A stretch of 64,000 bases of DNA from Parietaria judaica (GCA_954871525.1 OX940870.1:5239501-5303500); one strand, 5' to 3'; numbered from the stretch's first letter, positions 1 through 11,040 are shown. Notes: a model not told the origin generated them from the letters alone. Made by a program: numbers and translations.

Positions 1-152
1 GTGCAGGCGGGACAGCGGATGGTGAGGGGAAAGCGCTCGGGGAGCCGGGCGAGGCAGGCCTGGCAGGCCGTGTGGCCGCAGCCGAGCACGCGCGGGATGG
101 CGGCGGCGCCGTCGTAGTTCTGCAGGCACACGGGGCACTCCGGCAACTCCAT
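1..152 (-). CDS. RING-HC finger protein, N-terminus only (partial)
   Basis: Reading leftward from an ATG at 152-150, the frame is open to the window edge and gives 50 residues beginning MELPECPVCLQNYDG. The cysteines and histidine follow the C3HC4 RING order: CPVC at residues 6-9, C and H in LGCGH near residues 25-27, CQAC near 30-33, and CPAC near 47-50. This fold binds two zinc ions and recruits an E2 enzyme, so the protein is probably a ubiquitin ligase. A RING this close to the N-terminus means the substrate-binding part lies outside the window. Codons are GC-rich. The protein start looks secure; the full identity cannot be determined. The next gene is divergent and starts at 1478. Confidence 0.8.
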   Translation of the reverse strand, partial: MELPECPVCLQNYDGAAAIPRVLGCGHTACQACLARLPERFPLTIRCPAC

Positions 153-930
153 CGCCGGCGTTCACTACACTCTCCCACGACCAAATTTCATGCTGAGACT
201 CTGACAGTGCTTCTGTCTGTTTTCAATGCTATGTGAAACGACGATGATACGAAACAGAAACGACACTAGTTAGAAAACGACAGAAAATAAAGCGCGCAAA
301 AAATATAATAAAATAAGAGGAGAGAGAATGAGAAACGAGAAAATGATATAATAAAATAAGATGAGAGTGAAATTTACTTTTAACCTCACTTGCGGGCCCA
401 TTTAGTTTAATGAAGGGCATGGATTTGATAAAGTGAGAAGTTTATTGAGAAGTTTCAATTATTAAGTATGGTTTTTTTTTTTTTTTTTTTACATCTTTTC
501 CTATTTCTTACCACCTGACAACTATAAGGACTTGAAAGAGTTTCAATGAATATTAAATTCTCGCATATTAGGCCAAACGTGCTATACAATGTAAAAATTA
601 AAACATCATAATCAGTTGTGTCGCCGCGTAGTCAAAATGGGCAAAAAAAAAATTCAAAATGAACGAAATAACATGGAAACTTATATGGTGAAACTTCTTG
701 CAGCTGAAGTTAACAAAAAAAACTTAAAACACATACTTACATTAATTTTTTATGTTGGTATTTGTGCCGAAAAACTCTATATCTCTATGAACCCAATGTA
801 AAAAAAAGGGACAAGAAATAAGAAACAAATAAACGACACGAATAGACAATGAGTAAGGATACGACAGCGTGTGATTCTGATCTGGAACCAAAACGACAGT
901 CGTTTAGCGACCTCAGTCCATGATTTCAGA
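153..930. other. Intergenic region between divergent genes
   Basis: This AT-rich stretch has a T run of about 20 bases near 471-490 and no coding frame I would support. The short frames here are low-complexity. It should hold the promoter of the RING gene (left) and upstream sequence of the KCP2-like gene (right). Confidence 0.5.
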
Positions 931-1477
931 CGATTATATACGCGACTCGATCTTGCTTCGCCCGGAGGAGGAAGGAGATCTGAGACCGCCATTGTTTCCC
1001 CGTTCCGAGCAAGATCTGAGGTTCGTAAGGTCACTCTTCGCTTCCTTGTCTCGTTAGGTTACGAAGTTCGAAAATCAAAGAGGAACTAGAAAAAGTCAAT
1101 TCATTGATATACCTCTCTGTTTTTTAGCGCATTGATTTTAGTTGGATTTGCTATCAGATGTGAGTTTTGATCCTCTGGTTGATTTGGCTGATTTTCGAAT
1201 AATTATCGCGCGAAAGTTTGTATTTGTGCGATCAGGGACAGTAGTTGAGCTCCAAAGTAGCGAATTTCTTTAGATTATTCAATGGAATCTCATGTTGGAT
1301 TGGAAAGTTCTATCTTTTGGGTCCCCAAAGCTTTCCATTTTCGCCCTTTGCAGCCGATTTGGTAACAAAAAAAAGGCTGAAACATGATGGTTTGCTCGAA
1401 TATGTTCATGAGATGAGTGTAATTTGTATTGCGCATTGGCGAATAACTATTGTTCTTCGAGGATTCTAGGCGAGGCC
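931..1477 (+). promoter_or_regulatory. Likely promoter and 5' UTR with an intron for the KCP2-like gene
   Basis: A TATA-like stretch (TTATATA, 934-940) is followed by a GC-richer block at 950-1025 that looks like an untranslated first exon. A GTAAGG donor at about 1025 and a TCTAG acceptor just before the ATG (about 1470) would remove a 5' UTR intron of about 445 bases. This is inferred from splice-site shape only. Confidence 0.35.
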
Positions 1478-2298
1478 ATGGCGACGGCAGCGAGCTCCAT
1501 GCTGTATTCCTCTCTTCTGTTCATCGTCACTCTCTCGCTTCAAGAGATGTATCGAGCGAAGTTGGCGTCGTCGGAGCTATTTATCACACTCGGCGGGTTC
1601 ATTAGTTCTCTCTTATTCCTTCTGGCATTGACGGTACTGCACTATCCCTTTTTGAGTTCTTTTCGACATAACGACAGCTCACGGCCATTTAACCATTCAA
1701 AGTTTGTTTGGTACATGCCAAGTTTGTAATTAAGCTTATATTCTGATTTAGCGGGTCTTGTTTTATGGTATGTTTTGTGTTATCTTGTGAAGCTATATAT
1801 GAGAATCAATAGTGTTTAGATTTCTGGGCAGAAATTTCATCTTAACTTCTCAAGTATTTGTGGTTATATAATGCTACATTGGTGTTTTTCTGCAGTTCAT
1901 AGGAAATTTTCTGGAAACTTCCGGGGTCAAGACCGGCTGGGGTGCCGGTGAGTATACGCCTTTTACAATTTTTCTCGTTTTTGATAATCAAATGAAGCTT
2001 GTCGTTTTAGTTATATGTATATTGTCCATCTTCTGGTGCAGTTATCGTAGCAGAAGTTATTGCTCTGATCGCTGCTGGCACTGTCCATCCTATCTGCATC
2101 ACGATATGGTAATTCTTAATTACCGGTATCTTGCTCGGTGTATAAATAGTGTCCACGCTTCATTTACTCAAACGCACAAGCGCTAATTTTTCACAAAGTG
2201 ATCAATTCTACTTTGAATGCAGCTTCTTGTTCTCTGTCGGGTTACTCTACGAAGTGAACAAGCTTTCGGGTATGGAAAGGGCAAAACGAAAGGAGTAA
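1478..2298 (+). CDS. KCP2: Oligosaccharyltransferase-associated membrane protein, KCP2/KRTCAP2 family
   Basis: Four exons join in frame to 116 residues: 1478-1633, 1896-1947, 2042-2108 and 2223-2298, all with GT..AG introns. The product begins MATAASSMLYSSLLFIVTLS and has three hydrophobic segments (about residues 8-22, 35-55 and 70-103) and a short basic tail after EVNKLSG. Both size and pattern match the plant KRTCAP2 (keratinocyte-associated protein 2) family. In animals and plants this family is an accessory subunit of the STT3A-type oligosaccharyltransferase in the ER membrane, which transfers N-glycans to nascent proteins. The ATG at 1478 was chosen because family members begin just before the SSMLYS segment; an upstream in-frame ATG at 1424 would add an unrelated leader. 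The gene looks intact. Confidence 0.88.
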
Positions 2299-3146
2299 AT
2301 GCATTGACTTGGTATCGCCGGTGCTGCTTAGTATTTAGATACGACCTCTCGGCGGAATTTTGAAATGTGTGAGAAAACCTTCCTAGACGGTATTTAGTAT
2401 TATTACTATTACTCGCTTTATATTTCGTACAAAACATTTAAAATTATGGAAAGAGACTTGGCTTTACAATCAGTAAACAGCATGTGTGAACTGATCATAC
2501 GAGGAGCACAAAGCATATTATATATACATATATATTACAAGACACGTTTTGAACAAACACGATTACAGGTCTAAGAACACTCCCCTAAATTTACACTTTC
2601 CAGACCAATTTTCATGTCCAGAACAAATTCCTAACCTGTCCTGCAAATAAACTAACTAACTACGTTTTGGAAGTCAGAACGAGTCTCTGGAATTCAGAAT
2701 CTCGTTAAGATTCAACCAGAATGAGTCACAGATTAGTGTGTTTTCTTGCGCTCTCGATCAAACACGACGTGCCATTCTTTATAATTTACGCAAAAGTGGC
2801 CAAGTCTGATTGGCTCCAAACCCAGTTCAAAGTTGCTCTGTTTTGCTATGCAAGTGGTGACCGAAGGTCGTCGTAGTCCCAAATTAACGCATTTCGATCT
2901 CGGAAACCTCCGTAATTGCTCTGTCAATTCCAAAGAGGCTCCTTTTCCGGAATGTCACTTGTCAAACAATTCCAAATTGTTGCAGTAATTGATGAGCCGT
3001 CAGTCCAAAGCTCCAGATGACTGACAGCGAACCGGGTTCAGACAAAAGCATCCGTAGTTTGGTATCGTTTTTGTTAGTCTTTTGAAAGTCGGGTCGGTGA
3101 AATATCAGTTCAAAGCATTTCAGCTTCCAAAATTCTCGAGTAATTC
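2299..3146. other. Convergent intergenic region between KCP2-like and PPR genes
   Basis: The two neighbouring genes are convergent, so this stretch should hold both 3' UTRs. Frames at 2733-2933 and 2962-3150 have no recognisable content. A degenerate echo of the last codons of the PPR gene lies at about 2911-2950. Confidence 0.45.
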
Positions 3147-4589
3147 TCAATCCCAGAGAGGCTCCTTCACCAGAAGATCCATCTTCTCTTGAAGAAACCT
3201 AAGCACATCATCTCTCCCTTCTTTCACTAGCAACTGCCTCAGCCTCCCGAACGTCACGCGCGTCGGTCTCACGCCGTTCTCGATCATCTCCTCCATCAAA
3301 ACGCAGGCCCTCGCCGAATCACCTTGCTCGCACAACCCGACGACGAGCACCGAGAACGTGTGCATGCTCGGCACGAACCGCTTCGCCTTCATGTACCGCC
3401 ACATCTTCATTGCCGTCTCCACCTCGCCCTTCTCGCAGAACATCTTGATCATCACCGTGTACGTATCCGCGTCCGGCGAGCAAACCCTAGCCATCTTCCT
3501 GAACACCTGTAATGCCTCATCGGTCTCGCCTCGCCCGATCAGCCCGTTGAGCATCACGTTGCACGTCCGCGAGTTCGGGCAAACTCCCCGGGCCTCCATG
3601 TCTCGGAGAACCCTATACGCATTCTTCATCTTGTCGGATTTCACGAAAACGCCGATAAGGGCGTTGTAAGCCGCCACATCAGCCTCGACCCCCCTTTTCT
3701 CCATCTCCATGAACGTGTTGACCGCATCCTCTATTCTCCCCTCAACGCCGTACGTGTGGACCAACACACTGTAGATGAAAGTCGTCGGAGCACAGCCGTC
3801 GGAGTCCATGTTCTGAACAACCCCAAGAGCCTCGTCGACCCTCCCGGCTTTGCAGAGCACGTCGACCAAGATCCCGTACGTTACAATGTCCGGCAACAAT
3901 CCGGCATCAACCATTTCTCGGAAAACCTCTCGTGCTCGAGGCAGATTCGGCTCTTTCCCCCAACCCTCGATGAGTATGCTGTACGTCTTCGAATCGGAAT
4001 CGAATTTGGCCTTGAGAGAGTCGAAAATCTCTTGAGCTTTCCTCACATTCTTCGATTTACAGAGCGCGCTCAAGAGCCCGTTGAAGGCGGCGAGGTTGTG
4101 GGGAACGCCGTGCTTCTCCATGACGTTGAAGGTGTAGAGCGTCTCGTCGATCTTCTGAGCCCTCGCGTACTTCCTCATGAGGATGCAGAAGGTCTCCACG
4201 TTGAGCAGCCCAAGGGAGCTCATGGAGCCCACGACGTCCCACGCCAGCTGGTACTGCCGGATCTTGGCGAGGGACTCGATCACGGCGTGGTGGGCCTTCA
4301 CGCTGCGGCTCAGGCCGGTGCTCCGCTGCTTCGCGGCCCACCGGAAGAAGGCGTAGGCGAGGAGGCCGGCGTTTCGGAAGCGCGCGAGGACGCGCTCGGC
4401 GGCCTCCGGCGTGAGAGCGGCGGCGGCGGCGGCGGCGTGGTCGAGGGCAGCGTCGAGCGCCGGCGCGGGGGTGGAGGAGATGAGCGCGCAGAGGGCGTCG
4501 GTGGGGTCGGCGCGGGGCGGCCGCCGCCGGGGCTTGGCGGAGATGTGGCGGCGAAGGAGGAGGAGGCGAGGGTTTCGGGATGAGATCAT
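3147..4589 (-). CDS. APPR6: P-class pentatricopeptide repeat protein, At1g77360-like
   Basis: A single intronless frame gives 480 residues. The N-terminus (MISSRNPRLLLLRRHISAKP) is rich in arginine and lacks acids, as expected of a mitochondrial presequence. From about residue 95 the protein is a run of roughly ten 35-residue P-type PPR motifs, for example LPDIVTYGILVDVLCKAGRV and SPDADTYTVMIKMFCEKGEV. No E, E+ or DYW domain follows. P-class PPR proteins bind organelle RNA one base per repeat, for processing, stability or translation. Wording across the repeats and the tail (FGRLRQLLVKEGRDDVLRFL) resembles Arabidopsis At1g77360 (APPR6), from memory of that family; orthology is likely but untested. 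Codons near the start are very GC-rich. An antisense frame at 3756-4583 is a shadow of this gene. Confidence 0.88.
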   Translation of the reverse strand: MISSRNPRLLLLRRHISAKPRRRPPRADPTDALCALISSTPAPALDAALDHAAAAAAALTPEAAERVLARFRNAGLLAYAFFRWAAKQRSTGLSRSVKAHHAVIESLAKIRQYQLAWDVVGSMSSLGLLNVETFCILMRKYARAQKIDETLYTFNVMEKHGVPHNLAAFNGLLSALCKSKNVRKAQEIFDSLKAKFDSDSKTYSILIEGWGKEPNLPRAREVFREMVDAGLLPDIVTYGILVDVLCKAGRVDEALGVVQNMDSDGCAPTTFIYSVLVHTYGVEGRIEDAVNTFMEMEKRGVEADVAAYNALIGVFVKSDKMKNAYRVLRDMEARGVCPNSRTCNVMLNGLIGRGETDEALQVFRKMARVCSPDADTYTVMIKMFCEKGEVETAMKMWRYMKAKRFVPSMHTFSVLVVGLCEQGDSARACVLMEEMIENGVRPTRVTFGRLRQLLVKEGRDDVLRFLQEKMDLLVKEPLWD

Positions 4590-4859
4590 CGTCGGAGTGG
4601 ACGTGCGTGGGGTTTCAGTTTCAGAGAATCGACCACGATTTAACGGAAACCCTTTTTAACGTTAAAAATCAAAACCTTGTCTTCTACGTCGTTTTTTTAT
4701 GATGAATTAAGGGGTGTAAAAATACTAAATTGAAATTATAAATTATTGATTTATAAATTTAAAGAATTAATATAGATCAAATTATTATAAATCTAAGAGA
4801 TTTTATGGATGTAAATATTGAGATAGTCAACTATGTGTAATATTTTAAAAAAAAAAGTA

Positions 4860-4995
4860 GAAATAAGAAATACAATGAAGTTCATCGTAACACACATCAA
4901 AGATCTATAATACTCTCTTTATTACCTCTCATATTCTCTTATTTTCTCTTTATTTTATAACACGTTATCAACACGAGTCTCTAAACAATTGAAGT
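4860..4995 (+). mobile_element. Possible Ty1/Copia LTR end with primer-binding-like site
   Basis: A pyrimidine-rich tract (about 4911-4957) ends in TATAACACGTTATCAACACG (4956-4975). I know this wording from the LTR/primer-binding junction of many plant Copia elements. No gag follows and I found no matching second LTR, so this would be an old fragment. Confidence 0.3.
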
Positions 4996-6018
4996 AATAA
5001 TTTCCGTATCATGTTTCTTTTTTTGCGATAATGGCGATGCACGGTGAAATCCTTTCGGAAACCGATCAAAATAGCCTAGCAAAATTTTTGTGTCTTCTAC
5101 TTGCGGTAGTGGTAACGATGGATATCCATTCAAAACTCTCGCAAAACGAATGCATATTGTCTATCTTTAACCCTATCTGTTATTGCAAAGTTTTTATCGT
5201 AGTCGATGTATGCGTTGTTTGCTTCATATATCAATCGTTATATGTACAAAGATATTTGGAATCTGGTTAATTTTCATAATTCAATTAGCTTGTATTATGA
5301 TTTAGTTTCAAATGGTGTTAATTTTGTAAAAAGTTGATTTTATTATCGTAATTGGGCATATATTATATATTCCATTATAATATAGAGTAAATGCTTATCA
5401 ATATCACATGACCTATATATGATTATTTTTTTATGATCATTATATTATGATATCTATATACCTTTTATAAAATTTAAATTGATATGTTTTAATTACATAC
5501 ATTATGTGTTTGGAATTCCATACGTTTGGAATTCCATACAAGCATGGCGTCATTCACGCCGAGGGAAAGAGAAACTATCCTCCTTCCATGGTAGGCTAAG
5601 TATGAACAAAGAAGATCAATGTGTTTAGTTTTGTGTTGTGTGAATCATTATTTCTGAATGTTCTTATAACCATATATTCAATACACGGAGCTAATTTAGG
5701 TCAGTTAATGTTCGAAAGCATTCCTGTCGAATTTAGAGTCGAAATGTTCGTAAGAATCACACTATCTTATCCCACCGCCGATTTAGCTAGTTAGTAAAAG
5801 AGGGCCGTGAAGCTGATTCTCCGGTGCGCACTATAGAAATTCATGACCGATAATCGTGTCTGAATCGCCTAGAAAGAGTAATGAAACAATGGAATGGGCA
5901 CGTTCGTGGAAAGCAACTCTAGTCTTGCTGCTCGAAGACGTCCCGTATCACTTCCGAAAAGCCGTAGCTTCAATCTCCATCGACGGGACTTCTGAGATGA
6001 CTCATCGTTGACAGGTGG
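4996..6018. other. Intergenic region without a supportable gene
   Basis: The frame at 5031-5270 encodes a hydrophobic peptide I do not recognise and probably lies inside an old transposon. The stretch 5560-6000 is of balanced composition and has no clear coding content. A 16 bp direct tandem duplication sits at 5508-5539. Confidence 0.4.
5508..5539. repeat. 16 bp perfect tandem duplication
   Basis: The word GTTTGGAATTCCATAC occurs twice with no spacer (5508-5523 and 5524-5539). It contains the palindrome GGAATTCC. Confidence 0.85.
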
Positions 6019-6023
6019 TGTTT

Positions 6024-6100
6024 GAGATGACAATGGCTCAGGTGGCTGAGGGCTTGTGTTTTAAGCGTGAGGGCATGGGTTCGAATCCCATTAATGCCAA
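6024..6100 (+). repeat. tRNA-derived SINE head or tRNA pseudogene
   Basis: An internal RNA polymerase III promoter is intact: A box TGGCTCAGGTGG (6034-6045) and B box GGTTCGAATCC (6078-6088), with normal tRNA spacing. The DNA folds into a D arm, an anticodon arm (GCTT/AAGC around a 7-base loop) and a perfect T arm (ATGGG/CCCAT). The two ends that should form the acceptor stem do not pair. This fits the tRNA-related head of a SINE or a decayed tRNA gene. The 3' limit is unclear; related sequence may run to about 6240. Confidence 0.55.
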
Positions 6101-6684
6101 AAAGTTTTGGAACAAGGGAGAGCGAGACGGGCCCACGGGAGGGAAAAAATAACACGTTACGTCCATGTGGCACATGCCACGCGGGCAAAATAACGGAGAC
6201 TTAACGGTTGGTACGTAATTAAAAAATAAATAAAACATTGAGTATTTTAGCTACATTTTACCCAAAAAACAATAAGGAAAAAGAGAATAATTTCCGCAAC
6301 AAAAAGTGCGAGTACCGATCGGTAAAAAACGACAAAAAATTCCATGAAGTTGAAGAAGCTTCCGAGAATAACATGTATGGATCAATAAAACGACAGAAGA
6401 CATGAAACGACAAGGTTGACATCAATGATCCAAAGCTCCATAAAGAGAAGTCCTAAGCCTAACGACTGAATAATAATTAGTCCATAAACAACTAATCTAT
6501 ATGGATAATAATATGTTTGAGCTACGCCAATTATTCTAAATTAATATCAACGCTTAAGTTGGATTTTATTAAATAATAATTAATTAAATAAATAATGCAA
6601 ATTAAATAAAAAACAATGAGTAGGTGCAAGTGCAACAGTCTGAATAGACAAAATGAAAGTTGCAGATACACAATAATAATAATT
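6101..6684. other. Intergenic region, probable transposon remnants
   Basis: A GC-rich patch at 6125-6200 holds GTGGCACATGCCACGCGGG-like wording, similar in style to the Mutator-like inverted repeats near 61380 and 62050. No gene is supported. Confidence 0.35.
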
Positions 6685-6758
6685 AACAGCTCCCAGCTTC
6701 TATCCCTGCTATGGAATTTCCAACAGCTCCCAGCTTCTATCCCTGCTATGGAATTTCC
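6685..6758. repeat. 37 bp perfect tandem duplication
   Basis: Two identical 37 bp copies lie head to tail (6685-6721 and 6722-6758), each starting AACAGCTCCCAGCTTC and ending GGAATTTCC. They lie in non-coding DNA about 170 bp past the stop codon of the auxilin-like gene, possibly beyond its 3' UTR. Confidence 0.95.
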
Positions 6759-6923
6759 AACGGACGCAAGGCGCAAACGTTGAGCAGTACCGACTATAAA
6801 TCAAACTTGTTCAGAACCTAATTTACATCACCGTAAAAATAACGAGTATCGATTCACCTCGCCTGCACAGAAGGATGATCTTTACTGTATCTTCTTGTAA
6901 CAGTTTCGGTTTCACACTTCAAA

Positions 6924-9900
6924 CTAAGAAAGTTCTTCCTTGTTGAACTTGTTCCAAGCTTCCTGTTTTCGCGTCAAAGCAGTAAAAATTAGATTAGAGA
7001 AATACGTAAACCTAAGTAGGGGAGAAATCGGGACCGGGAACTGTGTTTAAGGATTTTTCTCCCAGGTCCCGGTTTTCTGCAAATAACTTCTCCGGCTCCC
7101 AGTATCGGTATTAATCTTATAAAAATAAAACTGTTTTTCCAGGAACCATTAATCAGTAATGGGAACTGCCCAGTATTTTGCAGACGTAAGAACTGGAACC
7201 GGTAAAATCTGCCTTTAAAAATGTCACCCGTAGCTTAAAAAAGTCCTGGATTTTGAAGCGGTATCACCCCTAGTTTTTTGTTACCTTGAGGACATCAAAA
7301 ACCTTCTCGGCGGTGTACTTTTGGTGAAGAGTGGCTCCTTTCTGCTGAACCTTATCAGGATGAACACACAATGTGGCCTTTCGGTACACTTTTTTCACCG
7401 ACGTTGAAGTTATCAAATCCGTCAGCACAACTGGCTCCCAACCACACTCCGGCCAAAGCACCTGTGTATGATTCACCCCGATATTAGTTTATATATTTAT
7501 TCAGTTTTTAAGGATAAAATCATCACTGTGTAATATTTTTATGAGTTTTTGGCTATGCACCCTACAACTCCCCACAGCAAAGCGAATAAATGACTATAGT
7601 ATGTTGAAATTAAAGAAGATGATCATATACGGATTTTTATTCTAATTGAGTGAACCGAAAAAATATGTCGAACTATAGTATGTAAAACGGAGCAAAGCAT
7701 ACATATTGCAGCGATGACAGCAAAGCACGCATGTTGCCCTCTTTCCCAGCAGCCCAACGTTTTATGTCACCATCCATAGCTTCGGCAATCCTCTGTAAGT
7801 GAATTTACGAATAAGACTTAATATGACAACAATATGAATATATACAGAAAAAAATGCTATGATGCAATGGTCGAGAGAGTCCTGTCTATAACGAAACAAA
7901 CCAAATACTTACACGCCTCTCTTCCTGCTCTTGCTGAGATTGAAAATCGCGCTGATTCATATCAGCCACTGCTTTTTCCTGAACAAACAATGATAAAGTT
8001 AGTTGTTGAGCATATTAGATTTTGAGTAACAAAATTATATAAATAAAATAAAATCATCCAAATTTGAAATATATCTTATCAATTGCTAATTGCTGTCATG
8101 CATCAAGTATCCAACTTTCAAACTACAGTATTTTTTTAACAAGTCACCAGGGCAATAGCATGATAGAATGTTTGAATACAATGTTGGGGAAGTCAGCATC
8201 ATGTATTACATCTTAAATCAAAATTTCCCAAGAACATACCATTACCCATTGTTTGCATTTTAAACAAGCCATCAAATTAATATTCAAAGATGAATAACTT
8301 TTGAACCTGATGAAGATGAATCTACAGTTTTCTTTTAAACTTGACAATAAGCGCGAAAAAATGACGTAAACCACGGAGAATCACATACCACGCGATCCTT
8401 GGTCCTTTGAAAGCGCTCGTATCTAGCGTTTCTTCTTTCATCACTTTCTCCTTCAACTTCTTGAAATCCTCCAGAAATTTCTACCCCTTTAGTGGAAGAG
8501 GAATCAGGAAATTAGAAGCATATAATAAATATATTCCAAACAACAATAATAGAATGAATACCTCCAAACATTGAAGAAAGGTCACCAAAAATCCCGCTAG
8601 CAGAGAATGACTTCTTTATGCTAGGTGAGGTGTCAAAAGACGTCTTTGGAGGAGCTCGCGGTTGAGAACCTACAGTTTCTGCTCTCTTGTTATTCGGTTT
8701 TGGCCCCTCAAATGAAGAATCCTGAAAGAGGGTCAAATTAACATTTCACTCGAATAACCGTATCAGAGTTGCATAAGCTCTATATATGTTCTTACCAAAG
8801 TTGTATTCCTTGACCTCCGTGCACTGTTTGATCCAGCCCCAGCGCTAAAAAAAGATTCTAAATCATTTTCGCTATAGCTGTTAGCCCTTGATTGGGAGTT
8901 CAAGTGTCCGTTGGCATCATTCTGCACTTTGCCCATGGGAAAGTTCTCAAGTTCATCTATCAAGGTAGTGCCTGAGCTCTCAGCTGCACCGAAGGATAAC
9001 AATATGGGAAACGGATTACATTCGACGAAGCAGCAGCTTTAGCAAACTAAACAAAAAACAATTCGATATTGGCCTTTTTGCATATCTATGAAAAGGACGA
9101 ACCTTTATAGTCCTTCAGGATCTGCGTCGTTTTTGGAGGTGATTTCAATCGCGGAGGTTTCACACCTCCAGAATTGTTGATCTTAGTACTAACCCTTTCT
9201 AAAGGGTCTGACAAAAAATCTGAGGAAGCATACGTGTTTTTGGATGTAGATGTTGAATCCGAAGTTGAAGTTGATTCTAGTACAATAAAAGGGTCTGCTG
9301 ATGATGAGAATGTATGCTTAGTTGATTGAGTATTCGTGTGGTGTTTTTCCACCTTTCGTCTGAAGAGCAAACATAGAAATAATGATCAAAAGTATTATTT
9401 GGACTGAGATAATAACAAAGGTCTAGCTAATTATCACTTCACATAGCTCATCTCGATTTCTAAATCTAAATCTAAAGTATCGGTGTTCGTTTTTATAAAG
9501 AAGTTCTCCATGCTAAACCAATAGAGCTAAATACCGTTGACCAACTACCACTTACTAAGCTCTACACGCCAATGAGCAAACGACAATGGAACAAATTACT
9601 GACTGGAGTGAACATTAATACACAAGCCTCATTAGCAAAAACAGATCTTTACAAGAACCGAGATAATCCCGTCCATAATAGATATGAATATTCAATTGAT
9701 CAATAAAAGAATACCCATTGACTCAGATTAAAGATCAATTCTCAAATCGTTCATACCCATTATTGGGAGGACTGCTCGCACCAAACCCGGGTATCAAGTC
9801 ATCGAAACCGGATGACACATTGCCGACTGAGATTTTCAGCCTCGAATCTGCTCCAATGAAGCCATCTAGGAAATCATCAATGGGGGAACTCTGCTTCGGA

Positions 9901-10358
9901 CCCGAAGCGAAAGACCTGAATATATCATCGCCCTTTGAATCATTACTTCCAAAACTCGATCCATTCACCCCAGGCCTTCCACCAAATATATCATCGTTGT
10001 CGTAGGCATTGAGTGACGAAATTTTCACTGCAGAATTCGAATGTGAGCTCGAGAACAGCGAATCATAATCGAAAGACGAGCCACCAACGGAACCGCCACC
10101 AAGCGCATCAGATTGCTTCTTCGAATTCAAGCTTCCAACATTAAATATATCGTAATCGTCCGAGATTCCTCCATTGTATGGTTTGTTGAGGTCGTCAACG
10201 AAGGGCGAAGACTTGGGGTCAAAATTCGACCCCGCACCAAAATTATTTCTCTGCGCTTTCCGATCATCGATGGCAGTTCTCTTCGACACCGCCATTGGAG
10301 CAGATTTACCTTGCGGCTTTATCCCAAACCTCTCCGTAAACACACCGAACTCGTCCAT
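6924..10358 (-). CDS. Auxilin-like J-domain protein (clathrin uncoating)
   Basis: Nine exons join in frame to 558 residues: 9757-10358, 9103-9359, 8796-8983, 8562-8721, 8389-8486, 7913-7978, 7703-7792, 7285-7461 and 6924-6962. The start [12 protein letters not shown] at 10358 was chosen because plant auxilins begin this way; an in-frame ATG at 10394 would add 12 residues. Residues 1-400 are Ser/Asn/Gly-rich and disordered, with DDIF-, DPF- and FEG-type adaptor-binding motifs. A charged helix ([15 protein letters not shown] to QQEQEERR) leads into the C-terminal J domain at about residues 488-558. That domain opens [11 protein letters not shown], carries the catalytic HPD tripeptide at about 521-523, and ends [12 protein letters not shown]. 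Auxilins recruit Hsc70 to clathrin coats and trigger uncoating. The last intron carries a MITE. A decayed copy of the 3' end lies near 44.2-44.4 kb. Confidence 0.88.
7017..7272. mobile_element. CCGG-rich MITE-like insertion in the last auxilin intron
   Basis: The segment starts TAGGGGAGAAATCGGG and ends ATCACCCCTA, so its tips are inverted. It contains GGGACCGGGA, GGTCCCGG and GGAACCGG words. The equivalent intron in the decayed copy at 44260-44338 is only 79 bp and lacks this block, while the flanking intron ends align. No clean target duplication is visible. Style resembles the element starting near 63716. Confidence 0.5.
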
Positions 10359-11030
10359 ATTCTTCGAATTAAATATTCCCAGAAATCCAATCACCAGATC
10401 GAGCTGATTGAAGTACGACGATCACGACTTCGAATAAAAACCTTCCCCAATCAGGCAATAATCTAACCTAGATTTCCCGATATACATGCATATATATATA
10501 TATATATATATTTATGAATATATCGCTGGCTCACTCGTCGGAATTCGGTGATTGAGCCGGAAAATTGATCCGTTCCTCCAAAATTGAGCGACGATCGGAG
10601 GGATGCTGTTCCCCGGGAGACGAAAATCGATGATCGGAAGATCGAGAATCCAGAATTGGCGCGAATCAACAAAGAATGGTACGGTATATACAGATACGGT
10701 TCTGGAAATCGATGATCCGAAGCTTCGTTGATCTTGTCGGAGCTCTTTCTCTCTCTCTGTGTGCGTCTGTGAATGTGAGGATGAGAGAGAAGAGGAAAAC
10801 ACGTAACAGAAGTCGCTGTGAATTCGGGTGTCTGTGACGCTCTACAAACTCTAGTCGTTGCCTATCCTTGTCTTTTCATTTTCCAATATTTATATTTAAT
10901 GTTAATATTTATATCTATATATGAATTTTACTTTCACGAACCTTTTATTTTCCCGTTTGCAAACATCTACCAAAAAAAAATATAAAAAAATAACATACAC
11001 CTCAAAATTGTCTTTAGGTTCACTTTTTAT
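10359..11030. other. Auxilin-like gene upstream region with microsatellites
   Basis: It holds the 5' UTR and promoter side of the auxilin-like gene. An AT dinucleotide run lies at about 10488-10511 and a CT-rich run at about 10744-10761. Frames here are unsupported. Confidence 0.4.
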
Positions 11031-11040
11031 ACCCTCTTCT

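Noticed and set aside
3756..4583. 275-codon + strand frame opposite the PPR gene
   Set aside because: It is the antisense shadow of GC-rich PPR codons, is low-complexity (Glu/Gly runs), and has no known domain.
6027..6095. Functional tRNA gene
   Set aside because: A and B boxes are good but the acceptor stem does not pair and position 37 of the anticodon loop is not a purine, so a SINE head or pseudogene is more likely.
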